Assembly (NCBI GenBank): GCA_963718195.1
Contig: CAVQYQ010000008.1
Span: 15,645 to 79,644, forward strand
DNA length: 64,000 nt
Reading direction: 5' to 3'
DNA from: MADRE3 sp963718195
Lineage (GTDB): Bacteria; Desulfobacterota; Desulfobulbia; Desulfobulbales; Desulfocapsaceae
Shown: in pieces, positions 8,634 to 17,040 of the stretch
Numbering within the stretch: the stretch's first letter is position 1
Layout: the number at the start of each line of letters is the position of its first letter
Notes under the pieces: model-generated
Database searches by the model: none
The model's input: only the letters and a program-made list of their open reading frames with translations
Told to the model about the DNA's origin: nothing
Made by a program: the position numbers and the translations under genes

Positions 8634-9881
8634 ATGAGAAATAATCTTTTTTCTATTTCACTTCTCAAGGGCTTCTATGGACAGATTCTCTGTCTCTGCT
8701 GCGCTCTGCTTTTCCTACCCGCTGCTGATGCGAGCTGCGCCTCCAGCAGTGATAGAAAAACCGAGAAGGTCAAAATAGAAAAAGGGATTAAAAAATTTCA
8801 GATTAATATCCGCAGACTTGAATTGGGAATTGAAGAACAGCAACAGCACATTGAAGAAACCCAGCAACAGGAACGCACACTCCTTGCCGAACTCCAGGAT
8901 ATCGATACCAGACTTTGGGAACAGCAGGAAAAGCTTGAGGTACTGCAAGGTCGAATCAGCACGCAACGCAACCTCCTCAGAGTAAAAAAAGCTGAAATCG
9001 AGCGGGTTACAATAAAAAAACTCGGAGTCCAGAACCACCTGCAGAAAAGGATACAGGCGTATTACAAAATGGGAGATATCGGTTTCATCAACGTCACCTT
9101 TTCCACAAAATCACTACCTGAACTCCTTAACTTCCATGAATCCTTTCAAACCCTGATCAAATATGACCAGGATGTTATTACCACCTATCGACAGACAATA
9201 GGCGAGTTACAAAAATCTGTTGAGACCCTTGAAATTGAAGAGGCATTACTGGAAGATTTCATTGACCAGAACGAGGAAGAGCAGGAAAAAATCAGCCTTA
9301 TAAAACAGGAAAAAGAAGAACTGCTGTCACATATAAAAACCCAGACGCAGCTTCATGAAAAAGCCATAGCAGAGCTGGAAGAGGCCGCACAGTCATTAAC
9401 CGCCTCCCTGCGTGCCCTGGAGAAAAAGGATGATCTCCTCGAGCAGACCTTTCTGCACAGCAAGGGCAGCCTCCCACCGCCAGTCAGTGGCACACTGGTC
9501 TCCGGTTTCAAGGAAGAAGTAATGAACCGTCTGGGCATCAAAACGATCTCACAGGGTATAGCGATCAAGGCGCCAAACGGAACAGCTATCCGGGCAGTAC
9601 ATGAAGGAGTCGTTACCTTTTCCGGATATCTTCGAGGATATGGCAACACGGTCATTGTTAATCATGGATACCAGTATTATTCTATATGTTCACGAATCGA
9701 ACGTATTTTTGCCAAGAAAGGGCAAAAAGTTGAAGAAGGAGCGGAAATCGGCATCACGGGAGATACGGCGACTCTGATGAGCGATGGACTGTATTTTGAG
9801 ATCAGAAAGGATTCAACGCCGCTGAATCCACTCAAGTGGCTGGACCAATCTAAATTACGCACAAAAAACGACAATACGTGA
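8634..9881 (+). CDS. envC: EnvC-like murein hydrolase activator with degenerate LytM domain
   Basis: Secreted coiled-coil protein that in the EnvC family links FtsEX to septal amidases. The start at 8634 (MRNNLFSISLLKG) gives a signal peptide ending near PAADASCA; a longer frame overlapping ftsX is not supported. Residues about 40-290 form a long coiled coil rich in E, Q and K. The C-terminal M23/LytM fold is clear (GYGNTVIVNHGYQYYS, GQKVEEGAEIG), but the zinc ligands are missing: the HxxxD site reads SQGIAI and the HxH site reads DGLYFEIR. The domain should therefore be non-catalytic, as in E. coli EnvC. Gene order supports an activator role. Confidence 0.86.
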   Translation: MRNNLFSISLLKGFYGQILCLCCALLFLPAADASCASSSDRKTEKVKIEKGIKKFQINIRRLELGIEEQQQHIEETQQQERTLLAELQDIDTRLWEQQEKLEVLQGRISTQRNLLRVKKAEIERVTIKKLGVQNHLQKRIQAYYKMGDIGFINVTFSTKSLPELLNFHESFQTLIKYDQDVITTYRQTIGELQKSVETLEIEEALLEDFIDQNEEEQEKISLIKQEKEELLSHIKTQTQLHEKAIAELEEAAQSLTASLRALEKKDDLLEQTFLHSKGSLPPPVSGTLVSGFKEEVMNRLGIKTISQGIAIKAPNGTAIRAVHEGVVTFSGYLRGYGNTVIVNHGYQYYSICSRIERIFAKKGQKVEEGAEIGITGDTATLMSDGLYFEIRKDSTPLNPLKWLDQSKLRTKNDNT

Positions 9882-9934
9882 TCATTGGTTTACCGGATCA
9901 CGCTGTTTCGTCCTACAAGATGATTATAAATATA

Positions 9935-11254
9935 ATGAAAAAAACTAATTCACATCTCTCTTTTATCCTGTCCACCGCACTTTTAATCTGCTCATTGCTT
10001 TATTCACCCCTGTCGGCCGAGACAGAGCAGAGACAGCAGGAAGACACCTACCGCCAGCTGGAGACATTTGCCAATGTTTTGAGCATCCTGCAGGAAAATT
10101 ATGTCGAAGAGATCAAGGCGAAAGAGGCCATAGAGGGTGCAATCCAGGGTCTGCTGTTATCGCTTGATCCGCACTCCTCCTATATGAAAGCAGACAGCTA
10201 CCAGGAATTCAGGAATGAAACGCAAGGTTCATTTACCGGTATCGGGATCGAAATAACGCTGCGCGACAATATTATTACGGTCATTGCGCCAATAGCAGAC
10301 ACCCCGGCGGACAAAGCAGGAATCAAAGCCCAAGATAAAATAATGAGAATTAACGGGGAATCAACCAAGAACTTCACCCCACTTGATGCAGTCAAACTTC
10401 TCAGGGGCCCAAAAGGTTCCAGTGTCACCATCTCAATTTTCCGTGAAGGGTTTAAAGATCTGCAGGACATCGAGTTGATACGTGATACAATTCCACTCCA
10501 ATCGGTTAAATCTTTTGTCTTGAAACCGGGATTTGGATATATTCGGATATCAAATTTCCAGAATGACACGACACGGGAGTTCAAGGACCATCTGGAACGA
10601 CTTCAGGATGAAAATCCACTGAGGGGGCTCGTCCTGGATCTGAGAAACAACCCAGGGGGGCTGCTCAACCAGGCAGTCAACCTTACTGATATTTTCCTCA
10701 AAGAGGGGTTGATCGTCTATACCCGAGGGAGAAACAAGGATCAGGACCTGACCTACGAGGCCCACGATAATACCACCGGAGTAAGCATACCTCTTGTGCT
10801 CCTGGTCAACGAAGGCTCTGCCAGTGCCTCTGAAATCGTCGCAGGTGCTATTCAGGATCACCAGAGAGGGGTGATCGTCGGGTCAAAAACATTTGGCAAG
10901 GGCTCGGTTCAGACAGTCATACCGTTGCCGGATGGCGCCGGTCTGCGAATGACGACGGCACGATATTACACCCCGAAAGGACGATCAATCCAGGCAACCG
11001 GGATAAGTCCCGATGTGGAGGTACCATTCGTCGAATATACACCGGAGGAGAGTGATGACCGTTCCAGCAGCACCATCTTTCGAGAAAAAGATCTGAACAA
11101 CCATATTTCCAATATCGAAGACACCCAGAGTGAAATAGCCGGGAAAATGGACGAAGACATTGAACAAAAGCTTGTTACCGATAACCAGCTGAGATCAGCT
11201 TTCAACATCCTGAAGAGTCTGGTTCTTTATGTTTCGTACCAAGAGTCGGAGTGA
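9935..11254 (+). CDS. ctpA: Carboxy-terminal processing protease (S41)
   Basis: Periplasmic serine protease of the Ctp/Prc family. A signal peptide is visible (MKKTNSHLSF then a hydrophobic stretch ending near PLSAE). The PDZ domain follows (FTGIGIEI to GFGYIRIS), and the catalytic Ser is in ASASEIVAGA with the Lys in KTFGKGSVQ. Start choice is uncertain: ATG at 9935 gives a clean signal peptide; ATG at 9920 and a GTG at 9878 that overlaps the envC stop are possible. About 440 aa, normal for the family. Genes for EnvC and a Ctp protease are often adjacent in this lineage, linking cell-wall remodelling and proteolysis. Confidence 0.93.
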   Translation: MKKTNSHLSFILSTALLICSLLYSPLSAETEQRQQEDTYRQLETFANVLSILQENYVEEIKAKEAIEGAIQGLLLSLDPHSSYMKADSYQEFRNETQGSFTGIGIEITLRDNIITVIAPIADTPADKAGIKAQDKIMRINGESTKNFTPLDAVKLLRGPKGSSVTISIFREGFKDLQDIELIRDTIPLQSVKSFVLKPGFGYIRISNFQNDTTREFKDHLERLQDENPLRGLVLDLRNNPGGLLNQAVNLTDIFLKEGLIVYTRGRNKDQDLTYEAHDNTTGVSIPLVLLVNEGSASASEIVAGAIQDHQRGVIVGSKTFGKGSVQTVIPLPDGAGLRMTTARYYTPKGRSIQATGISPDVEVPFVEYTPEESDDRSSSTIFREKDLNNHISNIEDTQSEIAGKMDEDIEQKLVTDNQLRSAFNILKSLVLYVSYQESE

Positions 11255-11282
11255 TACATTTACCATAGATCAGGTGAATTAA

Positions 11283-11675
11283 GTGAACAGTGCCCTCATC
11301 GCCATCGCAGAACGCAGAATTGCCCAGGCCATAGAAGACGGAACATTGCGCACTGACAGCTGGAAGAACAAACCGCTGCCGCTTGACAATGATTCCTTTG
11401 TTCCTGATGATTTAAAAATGGCCTACAAGGTTCTGAAAAACAGCGGTTATGTCCCTCCCGAGGTGGAAACAAGAAAGCAGATAGAGCGGCTGGAGGATCT
11501 CATCTCCCAGACCGAAGACGAGCATCAGCGGGTTAAGCAGATGAAGAAGCTCCAGGTATTATTGATGAAACTGGATAATCAGCGAGATCGTCCCAGCTCA
11601 ATTGAGCATGACGAGGACTATTACCGGCGCATTGTCGAGAAAGTAACGGTGCGGGCAGGCAAGAAAAAGACATAG
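11283..11675 (+). CDS. DUF1992 (DnaJ-C28-like) protein
   Basis: A 130-residue soluble protein with the DUF1992 signature: WKNKPLPLDND, then MAYKVLKNSGYVPPEVETRK. The family is named after the domain in DNAJC28; its function is unknown. Start is GTG at 11283, with AGGTGA five bases upstream. It ends ten bases from the convergent era gene. The C-terminal half is a charged helix (KQIERLEDLISQTEDEHQRV). Confidence 0.85.
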   Translation: MNSALIAIAERRIAQAIEDGTLRTDSWKNKPLPLDNDSFVPDDLKMAYKVLKNSGYVPPEVETRKQIERLEDLISQTEDEHQRVKQMKKLQVLLMKLDNQRDRPSSIEHDEDYYRRIVEKVTVRAGKKKT

Positions 11676-11685
11676 CCTCATCTTC

Positions 11686-12603
11686 CTAAAAACCAAGTTC
11701 CTTGAGAAATCGTTCATCACGTGGCCAGTTCTTGCGAATCTTTATCCAGAGGTGTAGGGATACCTTCTGCATAAGCAGTTTCTCGATATCTTTGCGGGCT
11801 GCAATACCAATACTTTTCAACTTTGAACCTCCCTTGCCGATAACAATCCCTTTCTGAGACTTGCGCTCAAGATAAATCGTTGCATGAATCGTGACGCGAC
11901 CTGCCGCCTGGTCTTCTTTAAATGCATCGATCATGACGGCAGAACCGTAGGGTACTTCCTGGCCTGTCAGCAAAAATATTTTCTCTCTGATAATTTCAGC
12001 CGACAAAAAACGCTCACTGGCATCCGTTGGAATATCTTCCGGAAAGTACCTGGGCCCTTTCGGCATAACAGATAACATCTCTTTCACAAGCATATCCGCC
12101 CCATCTCCTTTTAATGCCGAGACAGGGATAATCGCCTTGAACGGAAAAAGGTTTGAATAGAAGTCAATAATCGGCAGTAAGTCGTTGCGATCGATAAGGT
12201 CAATTTTATTCAGGACAAGAATAGCAGGAGCTGAAACCTCCTTGAAATATTCGCGGTATTCTTCTTTCTTCTGGTTCTTTATTTTGTCAGGGAGGGGCAG
12301 CGATATGTCGATCATGAAAACCACGCAGTCCACCTCAACGAGACTGTCCATGGCAATCTTTACCATCTCCCTGTTCAGAGGAGATCTGGACTTATGCAAC
12401 CCCGGAGTATCAAGGATAACAATCTGATAATCATCATCATTTAAAACCCCCGCAATCCGGTTCCTGGTGGTCTGCGGTTTTGGCGTGACAATAGATATTT
12501 TCTGTCCAAGCATGGTGTTCAGGAGGGTCGACTTTCCCGCATTTGGTGGCCCGACCAGTGCGGCTACTCCCGATGTGACTAATTCAAAATCATGCAAATT
12601 CAT
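11686..12603 (-). CDS. era: GTPase Era
   Basis: Essential GTPase that binds the 3' end of 16S rRNA and assists 30S assembly. G1 is GPPNAGKSTLLN, G3 DTPGLH, G4 NKIDL and G5-like VSALKGDG. The C-terminal KH domain carries GIVIGKGGSKLKSIG. At 305 aa it has the normal Era length. It is convergent with the DUF1992 gene. Confidence 0.96.
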   Translation of the reverse strand: MNLHDFELVTSGVAALVGPPNAGKSTLLNTMLGQKISIVTPKPQTTRNRIAGVLNDDDYQIVILDTPGLHKSRSPLNREMVKIAMDSLVEVDCVVFMIDISLPLPDKIKNQKKEEYREYFKEVSAPAILVLNKIDLIDRNDLLPIIDFYSNLFPFKAIIPVSALKGDGADMLVKEMLSVMPKGPRYFPEDIPTDASERFLSAEIIREKIFLLTGQEVPYGSAVMIDAFKEDQAAGRVTIHATIYLERKSQKGIVIGKGGSKLKSIGIAARKDIEKLLMQKVSLHLWIKIRKNWPRDERFLKELGF

Positions 12604-12676
12604 ATTTTATCAGCTCAAAAGAATAGGGTGGTGAAAAGTTGAAATTAAACTATATTGATAATTTTAAAGGAAAATA

Positions 12677-12823
12677 CAATGAGCCACTTGCAAAACGCCC
12701 TTTTCGCTCAACCCCTGCGTTATGCTTAAATTTTATCCTCGGAATATCAACAATGCCTGAGGTAAAAATTTTTCGCATGGTTTGACGCTGAACGAAAATC
12801 ATCCTTTTGCAAAAGGCTCCAAT
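12677..12823. mobile_element. MITE-like palindromic element 1
   Basis: The core spans 12681-12819 (139 bases), with terminal inverted repeats GAGCCACTTGCAAAA (12681-12695) and TTTTGCAAAAGGCTC (12805-12819). They are flanked by the direct repeat CAAT (12677-12680 and 12820-12823), a plausible target-site duplication. The two halves are imperfectly complementary along most of their length; AAATTTTATCCTCGG pairs with CCTGAGGTAAAAATTT around the centre. It has no coding capacity. It lies between era and the RNase gene and shares its left-half sequence order with element 2 near 17.9 kb. Confidence 0.7.
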
Positions 12824-12838
12824 CTCAGAATTTAATAA

Positions 12839-12911
12839 GGGTACTGTACAGGAAATAAATATGCCAGCATAGACTTCGCTCTATCCAAACATGATATTCC
12901 GTTCAGTACCC
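12839..12911 (+). promoter_or_regulatory. Structured leader upstream of the RNase II-like gene
   Basis: GGGTACTG (12839-12846) pairs exactly with CAGTACCC (12904-12911). Inside, GGAAATA pairs partly with ATATTCC, and ATAGA/TCTAT closes a short apical stem around CTTCGC. The folded segment ends 14 bases before the RNase start codon, where no Shine-Dalgarno is visible. This is compatible with an mRNA leader hairpin that controls translation or decay. Folding was judged by eye only. Confidence 0.5.
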
Positions 12912-12925
12912 TGTATACATCATAT

Positions 12926-14941
12926 ATGTCTTTTTTTAGTATCAGTTCAGGCAAGGTCATCGAGTACCTTGACAATGGCAAGTTTATCTGTGGCTACGTC
13001 ACTGAAAGCCAACCCAAAAGAGTCCGGTTGTTGAACCAGAATGGCCGGGAACTGAACCTTCCTATATCCCGCGTTGTCCACTGTTCAAAGTCGTCTCACC
13101 AGGGACACGATGACCGTGAACACCTGGTCAAACTCCTGCAGGAAACCACCCAGAAACGACGGTCACTCATGCAGGCAGTTGACCTGGAAATATTATGGGA
13201 GTTGACCAGTGACGAGACGACAGATACCTTCGACCCCCATTTTCTTGCAGAACTGAGCTTTGGTTGCAGTGCAGATGATGATATTGTCTCCGCCTTTCTG
13301 CGCTCGGTTTTCAACGACAAACTGTTCTTCAAATATCGTGAAGGCAAGATAAAAGCCCATTCGCCTGAACAGGTTGAGCAACTGCGATTCCAGCAGGAAA
13401 AAGAAGCCGAGAAGCAACTACTGGCGGAAGGTGGCATTGTTCTGCTCAACCGCATCAAAGACCAGGGAATCGCTGCCGCACCTTACTCAGATACAGAAGA
13501 AGAGATTCTCACCATTATCCAGAACTACTACCTGTGGCCGGGTGAATCTGCTCAGACTGATGAGTTGGCCAGAAAAATATTGAAAGAAGCAGGCTTTGGC
13601 AAGCTCCATGATCCCTATTACGTAATGATAAAAGGCGGTATCTGGCACAAGAACATAAACCTCCCACTGCTCAGAAACAATTTGCCCGTATCGTTTAATA
13701 TTCAGGCCCGCCAACTCGCCGAAGCAATCCTGCAAAACGGCAATGAATCACTCTTTCACGATCCGGCACGTAAGGACCTGACCCACCTGTCTCCACTTAC
13801 CATAGATGGCGCGACCACGCTTGATTTTGACGATGCGCTTACCATTGAGGAGCAAGATGGCAATTACCTGGTAGGCATACATATTTCCGACGTAGCTCAC
13901 TATGTCCGCCCGGGAGATGCACTTTTCCAGGAAGCGATGCAACGGGGAACCTCTATCTATTTTCCCGAAGGGCAGATTCCCATGCTGCCGCGCCATCTGT
14001 CCCAGGGAGTTTGCAGCCTGATTCAGGGAGAGATACGAGCTGCATTCAGTCATATGATCTTGCTTTCTCCGGAAGCTGAAGTGCTCAAGGTGAGGATTCT
14101 TCCGTCACTGATACAGGTAAAACGACGATTGACGTACGATGAAGCAGACAGGATGGTGGAGTCCGATTCTGAACTGTCCATCCTGAATATGCTCAGGAAA
14201 AAACTGCGGAAACGGCGACTGGAGAACGGAGCACTGCTGCTGCCGTTTCCGGATGTCAACATTTACGTTGATACCAATGGTAAGGTCAACGTATCACTCG
14301 GGAAAACAGACACACCCGCAAGAACAATCATTTCGGAAATGATGATTCTTGCCAACAGCCAAGCCGCAAAATATGTAAGTGACAGGATGATACCGGGCTT
14401 ATTCCGATCCCAGGGAGAGATAAAACGACGGCTGGTCCACGGTGAAGATGATGATCTTTTCCAGAATACCCTGCAACGGAAGAACCTGCCACGTGGAGAA
14501 CTCTCAATTGAAGCCAAGCCGCACAGCGGCCTCGGTGTCAGTTATTATACCACGGTAACCTCTCCGATAAGAAGACTTCTTGATCTGGTGATGCAGCATC
14601 AGATAAATAATTTAGTTCGACGCACGGACATCTGTTTCACCCAGGATATGTGCAAAGACTTCACCTCAGTCATCAGCCGGACGCTTGCAACCGTTAACAA
14701 TGTCAAGCAGCAGCGACACAGGTACTGGTTGTTAAAGTACCTCGAAGATCGTAGGGGAAGCTATCTTGATGCTCTTGTCATCGAGTCCGGCCCGAAACGG
14801 GTAAACCTGATACTTACTGACATCCTCATGGATATTGATCTGCCGGCAACGAACAACCCAAAACCAGCACCAGGATCGACCGTAAAGGTGCGGGTAGCAA
14901 AAATCGATGCAATTGACAATACTGTCCGCTTTGAGTGGTAG
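12926..14941 (+). CDS. RNB-domain exoribonuclease (RNase II/R family)
   Basis: A 3'-5' exoribonuclease of 671 aa with the four active-site aspartates of the RNB domain in TIDGATTLDFDDA (D294, D300, D302, D303). An N-terminal beta-barrel-like region (SSGKVIEYLDNGKFICGYV) and a central part with a winged-helix look precede the catalytic domain, and a short C-terminal S1-like segment (VKVRVAKIDAIDN) ends it. The size fits RNase II more than RNase R; the N-terminus differs from E. coli Rnb. The start ATG lacks a Shine-Dalgarno and follows a leader hairpin. Confidence 0.9.
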   Translation: MSFFSISSGKVIEYLDNGKFICGYVTESQPKRVRLLNQNGRELNLPISRVVHCSKSSHQGHDDREHLVKLLQETTQKRRSLMQAVDLEILWELTSDETTDTFDPHFLAELSFGCSADDDIVSAFLRSVFNDKLFFKYREGKIKAHSPEQVEQLRFQQEKEAEKQLLAEGGIVLLNRIKDQGIAAAPYSDTEEEILTIIQNYYLWPGESAQTDELARKILKEAGFGKLHDPYYVMIKGGIWHKNINLPLLRNNLPVSFNIQARQLAEAILQNGNESLFHDPARKDLTHLSPLTIDGATTLDFDDALTIEEQDGNYLVGIHISDVAHYVRPGDALFQEAMQRGTSIYFPEGQIPMLPRHLSQGVCSLIQGEIRAAFSHMILLSPEAEVLKVRILPSLIQVKRRLTYDEADRMVESDSELSILNMLRKKLRKRRLENGALLLPFPDVNIYVDTNGKVNVSLGKTDTPARTIISEMMILANSQAAKYVSDRMIPGLFRSQGEIKRRLVHGEDDDLFQNTLQRKNLPRGELSIEAKPHSGLGVSYYTTVTSPIRRLLDLVMQHQINNLVRRTDICFTQDMCKDFTSVISRTLATVNNVKQQRHRYWLLKYLEDRRGSYLDALVIESGPKRVNLILTDILMDIDLPATNNPKPAPGSTVKVRVAKIDAIDNTVRFEW

Positions 14942-14978
14942 CGACTCTACCGGCAGAGAACTGTATCGGAAATCAGCT

Positions 14979-15182
14979 TTAGCACCCTTCTACAGCAGCC
15001 TTCCTGACTGACTTGATTTTAACTTCCATACCGGGTTGAAAGCCGCTCGTTTCTTTTTTACATTCCAACGTCAAATGATTACCGTCCGTCTCTACAACCA
15101 CGCACTTGTCACTTGCGGCCATTGCCATCGAAATGAATAGACACTGCAGAACCACGAGCACCATTGTTATTCGTTTCTTCAT
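14979..15182 (-). CDS. Small secreted protein
   Basis: A 67-residue protein with a typical signal peptide (MKKRITMVLVVLQCLF, cleavage near AMAAS) and an AAGGAG ribosome site. The mature part of about 45 residues reads KCVVVETDGNHLTLECKK and contains three cysteines. The pattern of alternating strands (VVVETDGNHLTLEC, then GMEVKIKS) suggests a tiny beta domain of the kind found in several short periplasmic proteins of this lineage. Function unknown. It is convergent with the RNase gene. Confidence 0.72.
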   Translation of the reverse strand: MKKRITMVLVVLQCLFISMAMAASDKCVVVETDGNHLTLECKKETSGFQPGMEVKIKSVRKAAVEGC

Positions 15183-15263
15183 TTTTTTCTCCTTTTGTTA
15201 TGAGCAGGCAGTTCATCCACCTGGTATCCAACCTCATTGTATGCTCATCTCCTGGAAAAAACA

Positions 15264-15283
15264 GGCGACATCGGACGACATAG
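15264..15283 (+). promoter_or_regulatory. Candidate operator upstream of the XRE membrane regulator
   Basis: Two CGACAT units (15266-15271 and 15276-15281) repeat with a period of exactly 10 bases, in the context GGCGACATCG then GACGACATAG. It lies 75 bases before the regulator's start codon. A related site with the two decamers in swapped order lies at 16920-16939, upstream of the glycine-zipper gene. Binding by the XRE protein is an inference. Confidence 0.4.
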
Positions 15284-15355
15284 CCCCTTTTTTATTCATG
15301 TCTGGCTCCGCCCAATCTCCTCCAATGACTGGTAAATCAATGACTTTCTGGTAAT

Positions 15356-16375
15356 ATGGATCAAGATGACCTCGAAATGAACGATAAGGAGATTAACCGG
15401 CCAATGAGCGACGACATCTATCCGGGCGGTCCCGTTATGATAAAAATAGACGGGACAAAAATCAGGCGTATCCGGGAGCAGAACGGCTTGACTCAACTGT
15501 ACATAGCCACAGCTGTTGAAGTAACTACCGACACTGTCTCGCGCTGGGAGAACAGACGATATCCTTCGATCAAGAAAGAAAATGGCTTGAAGCTTGCCCA
15601 GGCGCTGGAAGTAACACTAGAGGAAATTCTTGATTCAACCGAAGAATCTCCCCCCGCTGAGCCCCATCCACATCCCGCTACACAGGACGAAAACGCTATC
15701 CAGGAGCGACCAGCGACGAGCTCCACTCATAAATTCTCGCCCCTCTTGTCCTTTAAAACGGGGATACTCCTGAGCATGATGTTTCTTCCGCTCTTTGCGG
15801 TTTTACTCTATTTTCTCCTTTTTCAAGAAGATGAGGGGGCGATCCAGATCAATGCCAGACGAACGGTATCACCAAATTTTATAGCCGGGCAACCACTCCC
15901 GGTTTTTATCGAGGTATCAAGCCCTGATGAGCGCTCTGTTTCCTTTATCCTCAGGGAAAATTTGCCCCCCGGGACGTCTGTTTTATCTACCTACCCCGAG
16001 ATATCTGATAAACATAAAAAAAATAATTCAGTGCAATGGCTTGGAAATATTTCAAAATCAGCCTTATTTATCTATACCGTTTCCACTTCTGAACATTTCA
16101 CCGGTACCATTTCCTTTGATGGTATTTTAAAGAGCAGCTCCTCTGATAAAATTGAGCTGACGATTTCCGGTGATCATAACTCCACTGCATCTCTTTATCA
16201 TTGGGCAGACAAAGACCAGGATAACAGGATAAGCGATGAAGAGATCCTGACCATATACGACCTGACAAACTCCAACGAGTATCCCGACATAGATATGGAC
16301 CTGCTCGAAGAAATCTGGCTTGGTGACGGGTATATATGGCAACCTGAAAAACAGCAGTTTTCGATCCTCGAATAA
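15356..16375 (+). CDS. Membrane-anchored XRE-type regulator with periplasmic domain
   Basis: A 339-residue protein of unusual layout. Residues about 28-95 form an XRE-type helix-turn-helix (IRRIREQNGLTQLYIA, then TVSRWENRRYPS). A Pro-rich linker follows, then one transmembrane segment at about 132-153 (GILLSMMFLPLFAVLLYFLL). The rest should be periplasmic and includes a beta domain with NLPPGTSVLSTYPE and an EF-hand or dockerin-like loop (DKDQDNRISDEE) near the C-terminus. The layout resembles RodZ, but the HTH is of the plain DNA-binding type and no RodZ C-terminal domain is evident. The next gene encodes a secreted protein with a related beta domain. Several in-frame ATGs make the start uncertain. 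Confidence 0.8.
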   Translation: MDQDDLEMNDKEINRPMSDDIYPGGPVMIKIDGTKIRRIREQNGLTQLYIATAVEVTTDTVSRWENRRYPSIKKENGLKLAQALEVTLEEILDSTEESPPAEPHPHPATQDENAIQERPATSSTHKFSPLLSFKTGILLSMMFLPLFAVLLYFLLFQEDEGAIQINARRTVSPNFIAGQPLPVFIEVSSPDERSVSFILRENLPPGTSVLSTYPEISDKHKKNNSVQWLGNISKSALFIYTVSTSEHFTGTISFDGILKSSSSDKIELTISGDHNSTASLYHWADKDQDNRISDEEILTIYDLTNSNEYPDIDMDLLEEIWLGDGYIWQPEKQQFSILE

Positions 16376-16402
16376 TTATTCATCTCTTTATTGGAGAAAT
16401 TC

Positions 16403-16810
16403 ATGTCATCAAGAAAACGTATGCTCTCTCTAGCCATGGTTGTTTCGCTACATATTCTTGTTTCACTCTCCTACCCACAACGTGCCGATGCTGAAAACGT
16501 GACGGCACATATCTATCAGAATGGTGAAACGATAACGAATATCGATATTTCTCTTTCTCCGCCATCGCCTAACACCTTGATTGTTGAAATGCGACTGCCA
16601 CCGGGAATCAGGGTGCTCAAGACCATGCCACCATTTTCCAAACAAAATAAAGATGATAACACAATAAAATGGCTGTTGAAAAACATTAAAGAACCTACCG
16701 TCACCATACAATTGGTCAGCCAGACAAGACTTGACCTTGGGTCGACAACCGTCAATATACGCTATCGAGACCGAAATAGCGGAGACCTTCAAGAGCTGCA
16801 GGTAAAGTAA
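16403..16810 (+). CDS. Secreted protein related to the regulator's periplasmic domain
   Basis: 135 aa with a signal peptide (MSSRKRMLSLAMVVSLHILV, cleavage near RADAE). Start set at ATG 16403, which has GGAG six bases upstream. The mature part contains RLPPGIRVLKTMPPFSKQ followed by NTIKWLLKN, which aligns by eye with NLPPGTSVLSTYPEISDK and NSVQWLGN in the preceding membrane regulator. The two genes are 27 bases apart and probably cotranscribed, so a partner or decoy relationship in the periplasm is plausible. No named family recognised. Confidence 0.75.
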   Translation: MSSRKRMLSLAMVVSLHILVSLSYPQRADAENVTAHIYQNGETITNIDISLSPPSPNTLIVEMRLPPGIRVLKTMPPFSKQNKDDNTIKWLLKNIKEPTVTIQLVSQTRLDLGSTTVNIRYRDRNSGDLQELQVK

Positions 16811-16901
16811 ATCAACCCACCGAGATTTATCTTCTTACCCTGAACATTTCAAGAGTCGATGATTTTACCAATACACAGTTGTTGTGTTGGTATTGTGCTC
16901 T

Positions 16902-16922
16902 ATCCCATGGTCTGCATGGGAT
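16902..16922 (+). terminator. Short perfect hairpin after the secreted-protein gene
   Basis: ATCCCATG and CATGGGAT (8 bp, perfect) enclose a 5-base loop. There is no U-tract, so it could be a weak terminator, an mRNA end or a protein-binding palindrome. It abuts the repeat at 16920-16939. Confidence 0.35.
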
Positions 16923-16939
16923 GACATAGGGCGACATCG
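16920..16939 (+). promoter_or_regulatory. Candidate operator upstream of the glycine-zipper gene
   Basis: TGACAT (16922-16927) and CGACAT (16932-16937) repeat with a period of 10 bases, in the context GATGACATAG then GGCGACATCG. The second decamer is identical to the first decamer of the site at 15264-15283, and the first shares GACATAG with that site's second decamer. It lies about 100 bases before the glycine-zipper start codon. Confidence 0.4.
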
Positions 16940-17040
16940 ACCAGTACATCACCTGATATCCCCTGTTTTTCCTCAAGGATCTGCCTTACAAGAAAAGTAA
17001 CGCAGCACAAACTGTCAAATTCCAAACAGGAGGAAAAGTC

